This document shows, in pieces, positions 37,425-49,396 of a stretch of DNA of 64,000 nucleotides. A program made the translations under genes and the position numbers. Each line of letters begins with the position of its first letter. The first letter of the stretch is position 1. Source of the DNA: Ichthyophthirius multifiliis (lineage: Eukaryota; Ciliophora; Oligohymenophorea; Hymenostomatida); assembly GCF_000220395.1 (NCBI RefSeq), contig NW_004086072.1, forward strand, positions 1-64,000, read 5' to 3'. The notes under the pieces are model-generated. The model saw nothing but the letters and a program-made list of their open reading frames with translations. It made no database searches and was not told the DNA's origin.

Positions 37425-37866
37425 TTGTTTTAATTTCTTTTTATTTTATTTTATAAATCTTATTTATTTTTATATTTTTTATTAATCTTTTCTTAAATTT
37501 AAATTTAAATGCAAAATAAACCCTTTATTTTAAAATATACACTTTTCTATATAATTTATCTATTTATTAACTTTTATATTTAAAAAAATTAATTTTGTTA
37601 ATTTTTATTTTATTTTTTAAAATTAACCAATATGCTTAATATGATTTTATTAAAAAAAAAAAAATTAAGAAGAAATTGAAAAATGCTTAAGATTAAAAGA
37701 TGATAAAATAATCTACTTATTTGGTGTATCTTTTTGTGAATTAAATTTAATTTAAATACGAAAACAATATTCATTATTATTTAGTGAGTCTTACTTTAGT
37801 ATTTGATATAAAAACTTTGTTAATATATAAATTTTAAAAAAACAAAGAATACATAAAAAATTTAAA
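37425..37866. other. Divergent spacer
   Basis: A/T-rich DNA between the pyrophosphatase start (-) and the cysteine-rich protein start (+). Both promoters should lie here, but no element was identified. Confidence 0.4.
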
Positions 37867-38786
37867 ATGATAAAAATGAAAGCTTTCTATCTGATTTTTT
37901 TAATAAAACATTTTTTTTTATAAAAATATAATAATGTTTTCAGATTATAGAAATTTGATTGTTAAAAAACAATTTTAGCTAATAATATTGTTTATACAAA
38001 TGTAGCCTCTACTTTATAGTAAAATAATTGTGTATTTTAAGATGAAAATGGAAATAAAGCTTTGAAATTAAATCCAATGGAAGAAATAAAGTTAGCTAAT
38101 ATGAATTTCAACAATTAAATATTATTAGAAGTACACATTATAACTTAAAAAGAAACAGATAATTAAATAAGATTTTCTTTAAATGAAACTGAAAATATAT
38201 ATAGTAATATAACCTTTTATAATGAAACTGGATAAAATTTTTAACATTTATAAATGATATTAAAGATAAAAACAAAACAAACAGTAAATATAATATTTTT
38301 ATTTTTTATATTTCGTAAATTAATTAAAAATATACAAAGTAACTAAAATTATCATTTTCTAAAACAACATATATATATGATATATAAATATTTGAATATT
38401 CATGTAAAGATATAGATATATAAGCTACTTAGTAATAGATTTTATATAAATGTGAGAATAATTGTAATAACAAATTTTTTGAAAACAGAGAATTATGTAT
38501 TTAATGCTAATTACATTTATTATGTACTTAAAAATGTATAGAAAATAAATTGTAGGAAAATTTGAATATTTGTATAAAATGTGGATAAGACCATTTTTAA
38601 ATTTAAGATAAATGTGTATAAGAATGTCCGCATGGTTATTTTTAAAAATAATACTAATGTATAAAATGTGCTGACGACAATTGCCATTCATGTAATAATA
38701 ATATTAGTTGTATTAATTGTTAAGATAATTACTTTTTTTTTAAGAAAATTAAAATAAATCAGATGAAAAAATAATTGATGTTTAAA

Positions 38787-38826
<40 letters not shown>

Positions 38827-41449
38827 TAATATTAAGATTAAAATTAAGATTAAGATTAAAAATATTAAAAAGAAAAGAATAAATAATAAACTGAAAACAA
38901 TACTTTGGAAAATACAAAAAATCATTAAGAAAAACAGGAAATTTAAGTAAATTAAGGTATCTAAGGAAAATAAGAAAACTAAGATATTGCTATAATAAAT
39001 AAATCTATCAAAGAAAAAGATTTATAAATGAATATTAATTTAGAATAAGAGAGTCAAACATAAAAAGAAGAAAAAGTAAAATAAGATTAAAAATTATAAA
39101 ACTCTTAAGAATATAAACAAAATCAATAAAATGATATGTATTAATCTAATTAAAATTTAGATAATTAAAATGAATAAAATTCTAAATAGGATATTTTAAT
39201 ATCCAATAAATTAAATCAAGAAAAAGAAAGATAAAAAAAAATAATAAGGAATCTTTAAATTACCTCACAATAATACACAAATCTTAATAATAAATGCCTT
39301 TAATGTCCACTAAATCCAGAAAATGAATGTTTATAAAAAAATGAAAATTGCTTGAAATAATGTGGATAAAAAATAGAATAAAAATTAAATTAAATAAAAA
39401 GCAATCCCTATAAAAATAAAAAATTTTATGTCAAAAAAGAATGTGATAAAGTAGAATAAATTTAAGATAACGATTGTTTAAAATGTAGAAAAGATTGTGA
39501 ATCTTGCTTAACTTTTGAAAATTGTACAAGATGCAAATAAAGTCTTTTTTTATAAACTTAAAGTACTTTGTGTCTACCCTTTTGCGTATATCTTTAATAT
39601 TTTGATATGATAAATAGAAAATGCTAAGTATGTTCAGTATAATTATATTATAATTAAACTTTATAATAATGTACGCCTTGTAAAGTTAGAAATTGTGATT
39701 ATTGTTAGCAATATTAACCTTCTGCTTGTAGAGTTTGTTCTTAAAAGTTTAAAATTTACAAACAAAAGTGCATTCCCTTAGAAATAGGTGCAGAAAAATA
39801 TAGTTATATTTAAAAAAGTGAAATAGAAATTTAATTAAAAGTGACTTTTTTAGAAAATTTCATGGAAGATTTTTACGAAAATAAGGATCTTCAAAATTAT
39901 TTAAAAGTTAACTTTTTAGATTGTTAAGATTGTTCTTTTAATTTTATCTAAAACATAAATAAAGAATAATAAAATTTTTTATATATTAACTTTCTATAAA
40001 ATTAAATGAAAGATTTTAATGTAGATATTATAGTTTAGCTTGAAGATATTATTTTATAAAAAGAAAGTTTTCATTTTATTTTAAAATAAAAATAAACAAA
40101 TTAAAATAATTAACAAAATAATGATAAAGAAATAAATTAAGCTACATAATAGTTTATATCTTTTTATGGATAATTCTAAAATATTGTCAATAATATCAAT
40201 TAAATAGTGTTTTTTCCTCTTTAAGTTTCTGGAGCATTTAAGTTTATTGCATCTTTAATTGATATTTCTTAACTTATTTATATTATGTCTTTTATTAATA
40301 TTAAGTAACTTTTTTTATTTTTTCTTATTTAATATTTATTTTAGTTATCCATCTAATTTAGATAATTTTTATGATAAAATGTAAGGATTTGAAATGGGAT
40401 TTCCAAGCTTTTTTGTATCTTTTGATTAAAATTATGATATATAAAAATAATAATTTTAAAAAAGATAAATTAATGGTTTTTTTTTAGAGAATGCTGGTAT
40501 TTAATTTTTATAATTTTTTTTTTATAAATAAATATATAAATAAGGATCTAATTTGTCTTTATTATTAATGATTTTTGTTTTCAATTATATATTAAAAATT
40601 TTTGGAAAATTCTAAAAAATAAAAAGAATAAAAGAAATTATCTTCAAAGCAGATTTATATTATGATTTATTATGGACTATGTATTTAGACTTTTGTTTTT
40701 TTATTTTTCTTTAATTAATATCTTTAAGAAATCCATAAAATTATGGAGATTACTTCAATTGTTTTATATTTACTTTTTGTAGTTTTATTCCTTTATTACC
40801 CATTTTTCTTTTGCATTTAGTTGTCAAAAAAGTCCACTTAGAATAAATTTGTACCAAAGATAATCATTTCAAATATTTTTTTATAATTTTATATTTGAGA
40901 AAGTTTCTTTTTGTTTTTTTTGTGACTTTTTTATATGAAAATCCATTATGTATTTTATTATTTTTTATTATAGGCCATTTAATTATTACTTTTTTTGTTT
41001 ATAAAACACATCCTTATGAATAGAAATTTAAGAATATAAGTTTTTTAATGGAAGAATCTGCTTTTTTATTGTGTTCTTTTTGCTTAATATTTTTACTGGA
41101 TGAAGAAAAATATTCAGAAAATTCAAGAAATTTAATTGGATATTTTATTATTTCCATATATTGTATTATTATGTTAATTGAATTAGCAGAATGTTTAAAA
41201 GAATGTATATTGTCAGGTGTTGAGATATATAAAAAAATATAAGACCGAAAAAATAAAAAGAAAATTTTACCTATAAATACAAAACATGAGAATATTCTTA
41301 AAGAAATTCATAAAGTTAATGAAAAAAAAAGAACTATTAGCTTTAGTATTGACAAACAATAATATAATTTAGCAAAAAATAGAAAAAAAGATCAACAAGC
41401 TAACTTTTCATAAATAAACTCTTTGGTATAAATTAATTATAATAAATGA
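37867..41449 (+). CDS. Large cysteine-rich, multi-span membrane protein (furin-like repeats)
   Basis: The N-terminus (MIKMKAFYLIFLIKHFF) can act as a signal peptide. After a mostly beta-like ectodomain with N-glycosylation-type sequons (SNITFYNETG) come repeats of the CxxC furin/growth-factor type: CIKCGQDHFQIQDKCVQECP, CADDNCHSC, CLKCRKDCESC, CTPCKVRNCDYC. The last third (from about 40500) has a series of hydrophobic spans (LLLMIFVFNYILKIFG, FCFFIFLQLISL, FVFFVTFLYENPLCILLFFI, ISIYCIIMLIEL), then a basic cytoplasmic tail. Introns: 38284-38339 and 40305-40344. Ciliates have large families of this kind, often mislabelled zinc-finger LSD1; the function is unknown. The frame is disturbed at 38732-38830, in a T9 run and an (AAT)n repeat, where SDEKIIDVQK only joins if a base is gained. 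The total length is therefore approximate. Confidence 0.7.
38787..38825 (+). repeat. (AAT)13 microsatellite
   Basis: Within the coding region of the cysteine-rich protein, exactly where its reading frame becomes ambiguous. Confidence 0.9.
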
Positions 41450-42640
41450 ATTTATGATATACTATTACATATTGTTTTTTTATATTTTTTTTGTAATTTT
41501 TTGTTAAAAAAAAAAAATATTAATAGATTATAATTTTTAAAAAAATCATTCATTATTTCCAAATTATAAGTGATTGATCCATTTTTTAATTTGGAAAAGT
41601 AGAGAAAATAAATTTTAATTTAAAAAATGATTTGTTTATTATAGCCTATTTTTCTATTAATTAATTTTTTATTTTTTTTAAATAAAAAAATATAATATGT
41701 ATAAGTAATATTTTTATTTTATCTTATTTAATTTTGAATGTGTCTAAAAAATAAATTTTAATTATTTATTTTTTAATTTTAAATAATGTCTAATTATCTA
41801 TTAAATACAAAATTTTATTTAATAAATATTAAACTATAAAATTTATTTTAGTTTATATTTCTAATCTGGTTTTTATCATTTCATTTTTAATAAAGATTTA
41901 ATTGATTAACTTTTATAATTCAAATACTTTTTTTTGTATGTTAATTTGTATATTAATAAAAAACATGCCTTTTTTTTTAATTATAATCATAAAAATAATT
42001 TAAAACATTAATTTTTTATAAAGCATTGTTTAATAAATACTATTATATTTACTTGTAAAAATAAAATTTGCTGTCCTATTTTTATCTTCAATTTAATTGT
42101 ACTTGTTATGTAATAATTACATTTTTTATTTCATTCTATATTTTAAATTGCGATTTCTAGCAATTAAGAACTAAGTACTTTGTTTATATTTTTTTACAAA
42201 AGATAAATATTTTTAATTTTTTAGGAAAAAAATTTTTGAAAAAAAAAAAAAAGATTGACTTGAATTTTAATTTGTGAAATGAGATTTAGGTATATTTAAC
42301 TATTTTTTTATTTTCTTTAATAAAATAATTCTAATTAAATTATTTTTTTACAATGTTAAATTAAATAAAATTTCGTTAAAAAATTCTATATAAAATTTAT
42401 TAGATTTACAAATAATAAAAACCTATTTTTAAAAACTTTTAACAAATAATAAAATTTATTTAATTATATGTAAAAAATATTAAATAAACAAAAAAAAGCA
42501 TATATATTGCATTTAAATTAATAAAATAAATAAATAAATATCAATAATAAAAAATTAAAATATAAATAATTTTTATATAATTATAATTTTAGAAAAATAT
42601 AGAAAACATATAAATAAATTAATCCAATATTTATATAATA
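41450..42640. other. Convergent AT-rich spacer
   Basis: 1.2 kb between two convergent stops. No gene, RNA or repeat could be supported. Confidence 0.5.
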
Positions 42641-43540
42641 TCATTAAAAATTATTAGTAGTATCCGTAAAAGTCATTAATTGCAGGAATTTGTTTTATGT
42701 GTCTTCATAATCTGCTATAATAGAATCTAGGTAATTAAGAAATATATCAAATGGTGAAAAACATATTTCTCCACAATTAAATCCTTTAAATACCATATCT
42801 CTTAATCTTAAAGGAGAATGTTATTTGAAAGTACTTTTAGTTGAATTTCTTTAAATATCTGTTTGCTTTTATTCCACATTAGTAGAAATGGGATTTTATT
42901 AAATTTCATTTAATATATTTTCATCCTAAAAAGTGCTACTTTCAGAATTAAAGGTTTCTGAAATAGATTAAAGTTAAGATTTTTCTTTTAATTTTTCTTT
43001 AATTTATTCTTCCTCTTATTTAATTTCTTCAGGTAAAACTTCATATAATGTATGAATAACATATTCCCATCCATTTCTTTTTTTTATACTAAAAAATTAT
43101 TTATATTTTCCTAATTTTAAGATCATAATAACTCCCCAATTATCTTATTTTTCTAAAATTATTTTATTTGTATAAAAATGATTTAGTTCCTATTTAAATG
43201 CTTCACTTAGTTTTTCAAATTTAATACCTGGAGAAACATTTTCCTTTAAATTAAAATACTCTTTTAAATATTTAGGATTGTAATAAAAATGTTCTCCTTT
43301 ATCAGCCTTTAACTAAGCTATTTGAATTAATTTTGGTAATGAACGCATTAATCCTTAACATCCTTCCTGCATATAATGAACAAATTGAACGGATAATGAA
43401 TTTCTTTTTGGATTAAAATCTGTTAGCTTTTCTAATACACTAAAGTATTCAGGCTTTTTTATGTTTGGTTGAGATTTCAGATTTGAGTCAGTGGATATAT
43501 TTTATTTATCTCTATTACAGCAAGTATTTTGACCGCCCAT
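42641..43540 (-). CDS. Hypothetical protein with myristoylation/palmitoylation N-terminus
   Basis: An intronless gene of 299 residues. It begins MGGQNTCCNRDK: Gly2 with Thr6 fits N-myristoyltransferase, and the adjacent Cys7-Cys8 would be palmitoylated. It is therefore likely tethered to the plasma or ciliary membrane. The body holds helical segments (SLPKLIQIAQLKADKGEHFY, KFEKLSEAFKQELNHFY), a tryptophan-bearing region (KQDNWGVIMILKLGKYKQFF, RNGWEYVIHTLYEVLPEE) and a charged coiled coil (EEEQIKEKLKEKSQL). Later blocks are LRLRDMVFKGFNCGEICFSP and FLNYLDSIIADYED. No membrane span is present. I do not recognise the family. The neighbour at 43960 starts 419 bp away on the other strand. Confidence 0.75.
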
Positions 43541-43959
43541 TTTTATATATATATACGGAAAGCTATAATATATGATTTTATATTTTTATATATTTTTTTA
43601 TATATACTTTATTTTTTTTTAAGTTTTTTTTTATTTTATTAAATTTTTTTTAAAAAAAAATAAAAATTGCAAAAAAAAAATTATCATCATTTTATATGTT
43701 TTCTTTCTATTTATTTTTATTGTTTAGAATTAATCGTTTTATTAATCATCTTTTTTAAAAAATTGACTTTATTTTAGAATAAATTTTAATATTTATAAAG
43801 AATTAAATTTTAATAGAATAAAGCTTCAAAAATTAGTTAAAAAATGTTTGTTAAAATAAAAAAATTCTTTAATTTTTATATTAAAATAAAAAATCTAAAA
43901 ATATATATATAAAACAAAAAATTAAAAATAAAATAAAAACATAAATTTAATAAAAAAAA
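43541..43959. promoter_or_regulatory. Divergent promoter region
   Basis: 419 bp of A/T-rich DNA between the start codons of the myristoylated protein (-) and the karyopherin (+). It must serve both genes. No recognisable element beyond long T- and A-runs. Confidence 0.35.
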
Positions 43960-46900
43960 ATGTTTACAAAAGATGAATTTATAAATCAATACAATATCTT
44001 ATCCTAAAGTAGTGATTAAAAGGAGACAATAAAAGCAAACGAATATATATTAGATTTATAAAAATCAAGAGAAGTATGGATGATATCGAGATAACTAATA
44101 GAAGAATGTGAAAATTCAACATTTCAATTTTTAGGAGTGAAAATTCTTTACAAAAAAGTAAAAGAAGATCATTAATAATTAAATAAATTAGAAAAGGAAT
44201 AATTGAAATTGTTTTTATTCCAAATATTGGAAAAAACATCATCCACTATATAAGAAAAAGTAATTGAAGAAATATCCAAAATAATTTCTATTTTAGGAAT
44301 TATAGGAGTGTTTTCTGATTGGTAATTATTTATTGATGATATTATTGAATATATGAAAAAAAGTACTTTTTTTTATTTAAAAAATAATTATATTTATTTT
44401 TAAAAAAGATAATTTTCAATTAATAAATGGAATAAATATATTTGAAAGTGTCGCTTCTTTAGAAATATAAACAGTAATAAAAGACATGAAGTAATTTTAA
44501 AGAATCCGTTCTTTATTTTAACAGAACTTTTAGAAATTTTCTGAAATTTTCGAGAGTCTATTATCATATTCTGACGAAAAAATTATTAAAAAAACTCTTT
44601 TTTTGATACATTCATGGTGTGGGAGCTAATTTAAATATTAACTATTATAAAATATATAATTAGTAGAAAGGCTATTATATTTTTTAGAAATTACCGAAAA
44701 ATAAAATACAGAGAAAGTTCAAGAAACAATACTATCAATATTTATTGAAAGTGTAAAAAATTCATAAAACAGCGATTTATTAGAATACAGTAATAATTTA
44801 GTAAAAGCTTTTCAACAAATGAATGAAAAAGAAGCATTTTGTTTAAGAAATTTAATAAGGTTTTTATTTGAAAAAAAGGAAATATTTTTAAAAACAAAAA
44901 GATTTTTCGCTGAATTGGTGACTACATTAGGATAAAAATTCAGTATATTAATATTAGAAAAAAGCGAATATTCAATTGCACTATTGAAATTAATTTTATT
45001 TTGTACATAAGATTCTAATTTAAATATTTCATAAATATCTTTTGATTTTTGGACTTCTTTTTTCCCTGTATTAGTTTAGTTTTAGCGCGAAATTAATGAA
45101 GATTGGCTCATCTAACCTTATATCGAAGTTTTTAAAATTCTACTGTAAAAATGTACGTTTGATACAACAAATATTATTGAATAAAATGAAAATGAAGATT
45201 AATTTTAAGAATTTTTACCACAAGAAGAATTCACTTTGGATGAAATTTCACAAAATATGTGTATTAAAACTTACAGAATGTACTCAAAAGACGTTTTTGT
45301 AACTGTTTATAATATTTTGGTTTAATTTAGGTAAACATCAGGGTTAAAAATACTATCTGATATAATATTTTAGGTATTAAATTAATCTTAAAATGACGTT
45401 TTATATCATTTTCAAGTAGAAGTTTGCCTCTTTTCAGTATAAGTAATGTTTGATAATATGCTTTTGGGCAAAGATGATGACGAAAATTAATGCTAGAGGT
45501 CTTTTTTGGAAAATGTATTTAATTTTGTGGTAAATAATGAACTTTTTCCACAAGAAGAAGTTACTGTTTTAACTGGATTATAGTTTATTTAGTAAGTTTA
45601 ATGCAAAAAAGATTTTCCAAAAACCCTTTAGTTTATTTTAAAATACGTTTTTGTAGAAAAGCTTTAAGTTTTGGTCTGTTAAACATTTGCTTCAGTAATT
45701 TAAAATGAAAATTTTTATGAAGAAAAAAAAGAAGAATATGCTAAAATATTTGCTGACTTATTAGATTTTTGGAAATAGAAAATTAATTTTATTAAAAATT
45801 AAACTGCTTTAGAACATATAATGTTTGCTTTGGTAGAATTTATGAATAAATTTTAATAAAGAGAAGCTCTAAAATAAGCTTTTTTGCTTATTTTGGATAT
45901 TATAGATTCTAATAAGGAATAAAAAGAGGTTTTTATTGGTATTTTATAAGGATTTTTATAAGCTTTTGTAAATAAAAGTTTACATTTAAATGAAGATTTA
46001 GTTAATTATTTATAGGAGTTTTTGAATGAAAAATTAGATTTTTTAATGGAAAATTTAAAGGAATTTTTACTAGATAAGAAAATAAAAATTTAGTAATTTT
46101 TATTGATTTTTAAGTTTTTTTTAAGCGTGTTTTAAAAAAAGGCAGGTAATGCATTTACAGGTTGTTTACTAAAATTTTTGGAAGTTTCCTTTTTTTATTT
46201 TAGAAAAATCCTAGTTTTTATTGTGAAGGAATTAAAGTATTTGGACTTCTTCTAAGCTTTTTTAAAGAATAAGGGGTCCCTTTTTTAAAAGGGTGGCTTG
46301 TTTAAAATCTGAATGATTTAAATAGATTTTTCTTAGATTATTTCATGGCTAATATAGGAAGTGAGGATCCAGAAATAATAGAATACTTTTATGAAATTTA
46401 AAAAAATCTCCTTTTATATTATAAAGATGTCTGTTCGGAATAACCTCTGTTTTTTAAAATAGTTGACTTTTCAGTTTTATGTATAAAAAATATCAATCAT
46501 TGTAATATGGCATTTAACATTGTAGACTTTTATTACACTTTTGTACAATTTTGTACAGATTTTTCAAAATAATAATAATTTCAGTAATATCTTCTGGTTG
46601 TTATTAGAACTCTATTTGATATCTTATCTCTTTTTAATCCTTAAATTTTACATAATATATCTTTTGTAATTATTAAATTTCTATAATTAAACAAAAACGA
46701 ACTACCTTAAATTAAAGAGTTCTTCTTTTCGTGCTTAAATGATAATCCTGATTATAATATTTTAGGAGTTTAGCAAAAAAAAGTATTTATTGACTGTATT
46801 ATAATGTATTCTTTATAAAATAATAATCTCAATGCTCTTAAGTCAATTCTAAACGAAGTTTCTTAAGTTTTAAAAGATTAAGATTGTGTTTAAGAAACTT

Positions 46901-47001
46901 TTATTTAGATTGAAATCAAACTTAAATTGGCCTAAAATCAAGTATAATAAAATAATAATTAAATCAACTTTTGTGAAAATGTGCCATAGTATAATCATTG
47001 A
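43960..47001 (+). CDS. Transportin-3/importin-13-like karyopherin beta
   Basis: Exons 43960-44362, 44409-46183 and 46204-47001 give 991 residues, close to TNPO3 and importin-13 (about 920-960). The start is typical of this branch: KETIKANEYILDLQKSREVW, with the ANxxLxxFQxSxEAW pattern, then FLGVKILYKKVKED (the importin-N region). HEAT-type helical repeats fill the rest, for example LIHSWCGSQFKYQLLQNIQ, ILFCTQDSNLNISQISFDFW and VYNILV. The acidic/exposed middle (LLQKCTFDTTNIIEQNENED) and the VLNQSQNDVLYHFQVEVCLF block match the TNPO3 layout. These receptors carry SR proteins or other cargo into the nucleus with Ran-GTP. The second intron would be only 20 nt (46184-46203), or else there is a T-run indel there. 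A 54-nt GT..AG stretch at 45321-45374 is in frame and left as coding. Confidence 0.87.
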
Positions 47002-48231
47002 ATAAAAATTTTATTCTATTAAGTATTTATATTACTTTTTTATTTTATTTTTTCTGTAATTTATTTTTAAAAACTCAATTAAAAAAAAAAAAAAGCGAGA
47101 AATATGGATAACTACTTATTTTTTTATATTGAGTTTTAAATAAAAAGAAATAAAATAAAATATAAATAAGTAATACTTATATTATTTTTATGGTTTAAAT
47201 GCTTTTTTTTCAACTTTTTAATTTTTATTTTATTATTTTATAAAGAAATTATTTATTTTTGGAATTAAAACTATTATATTCAGTATTTAGATATATTTTA
47301 TTATTGTAATAAATATTAATATTATTAATGATTATATTTTTTTTTTTTTTCAAAAAATAATTAAAATAATTGAATTAATTTTTGAAATTATTAAGAAATT
47401 TATATATTCATTAAATATATAAAAAGAAAATAAAAAATGTATTTATTATATTATTATGATTTAATAATTTTATAATATTTATTTAATATGTATGTTTTAA
47501 TGTTTTTATTTTATATTAAATTAATTAAAAACATTATAAAGGTTTTATTCTAATAAAAAGAAAATAACTAATAAAAAAATGATATAAAGTGGCTTCCAAT
47601 ATTAAATTAAATGATAATAGGCATCATAATAATGAAAAAATATATCATAATAGATAAAAACTAAATTAAAAAATAAATATTGAAATAATTACTTAAAAAA
47701 ACAAATAAAATATAGGATATAATAATAACTTAGAATGTCTTCAATAATTAATTTATAAATAATCTTTTTATACTACTAATAATATATAAAAATAAATTAA
47801 ACAGTAAATCTGAACCCTTAATTTTATAGAGAAGCTATAAAATACTTAGAATATAATTAAATAGACTAAAATAAATATTGTTGAAATTATATAAATAAAA
47901 AAAAGAATATTAGATTAATAAAGAAAAACAATAAAGTTAGAATTTATAGAAATTTTACATAGTTTAATATCTATATATATAAAATGAATGAAAATTTTAA
48001 ACTAACAATTAGTTAATAAAATAATAATAAATTTATTTATTTCATTATTTTTTATTCCAAAATCAAAGATTGATCTGAAAAATTAAAGCGTTGAAAACAT
48101 TTTTTTATTAATTCTTATATTTATATATAATATATAAAAAATTATTCAGTATACTAATATTATTTCTAATAAAATAAAAATACATTATTTAAAAAAAATT
48201 TAAAAAATAAAAAAATATAAATTAATATATA
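47002..48231. other. AT-rich spacer
   Basis: 1.2 kb between the karyopherin and 14-3-3, which are on the same strand. Nothing recognised. It should include the 14-3-3 promoter. Confidence 0.5.
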
Positions 48232-49039
48232 ATGGCCGATAAATAATTTTAAAGACCAGATTTTGTATTATTAGCTCAGTTAGCTTAAAATACAGAAAGA
48301 TTTAATGATATGGTAGATTTTGTGGGAAAATTTGTATAATAAAATAGTTAATTGACATAAGAAGAGCGCGCATTAATATCAGCAGCATATAAAAATTTAG
48401 TAGGAAATAAAAGAGCAGATTTGCGTGTATTAACAGCAATAGAATAAAAGGAATCTCGAAAATAGCAAATATCTGAATAGAATAATTATTTAGTATATAT
48501 AAGAAACTATAAAATAAAAATAGAAAGAGAGTTAAGATTATATTGCTCTGATATAATAAATACTTTAGATACTTTATTAATTCCTAAAGCTTAAGATGAT
48601 GAAAATTTTGTTTTTTATAAAAAAATGAAAGGCGATTATAATAGATATTTAGCCGAATTTCTGCTTGATGATGAATATAATAAAGTTGTTGAGGCAGCTT
48701 AATAAGCTTATAAAGAAGCCAATAATAGAGCTTAAGCTTTAGAACATACTAATCCTATTAAATTAGGGCTTTTATTAAATATGTCAGTATTTTATTATGA
48801 AATTATGTAAAAAACTGATCGTGATGGTAATTTTTTTAATTTCTTTATCATTTTATTTTACTTTTATTATAGGTTAAGCAGTTAAAATTGCTTAAGATGC
48901 CTATAATAATGCTATTACTAGCATTGATAAAGTAAAAGATGAACATTATAAGGATACTGCTTTAATTATGTAACTTTTAAGAGATAATATTACACTTTGG
49001 TCAACTGAAACTTAAGTTGATGATGGTTAAAATGATTGA
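48232..49039 (+). CDS. 14-3-3 protein
   Basis: Two exons (48232-48826 and 48873-49039) with a 46-nt intron in the usual late position give 253 residues. Classic signatures: FVLLAQLAQNTERFNDMVDF, then ERALISAAYKNLVGNKRADL, MKGDYNRYLAEF, NPIKLGLLLNMSVFYYEI, and near the end ALIMQLLRDNITLWSTE. The phosphopeptide groove is intact: the Lys in AYKN, the Arg of KRADLR, and Arg-Tyr in NRYLAE. 14-3-3 dimers bind phosphoserine/threonine motifs and regulate kinases and other proteins in the cytosol. The conserved WR of RRASWR reads ADLR here, a small divergence. The tail VDDGQND is short and acidic, as in the family. Confidence 0.96.
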
Positions 49040-49396
49040 AATTATTTATTATTTATGTTATAAATATTATTTAATATTATATATATATATATATTATTTA
49101 TTTAGAAATATTTTTTTATGATTAAATTTTTTATTATTGTAAAATGTTTTATTTTGTTTTAAGTAATTACTAAAATTTAAATGTTTATATATATATATAT
49201 TTTTATTATTAAAATATAATTTATTTAATTATATATTAATTTTATATATAATAAATGATTTTATAATATTTAGTTATTATATATATGCTTTTTATTTAAT
49301 TTAAGAAAATAAGCAAATTAATAAATTATTAAATATCAAATTATAAAAAGTTATTATATACAAAAACCAATAATTTAAAATTTTAAATAAATTAAA
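49040..49396. other. Spacer with TA-rich tracts
   Basis: Same-strand spacer between 14-3-3 and the PUB-domain gene. A/T only, nothing recognised. Confidence 0.5.

Noticed and set aside
45321-45374. 54-nt GT..AG stretch as an intron of the karyopherin gene
   Set aside because: It is a multiple of three with no TGA and gives helix-compatible sequence, so it was left as coding; RNA data could change this.
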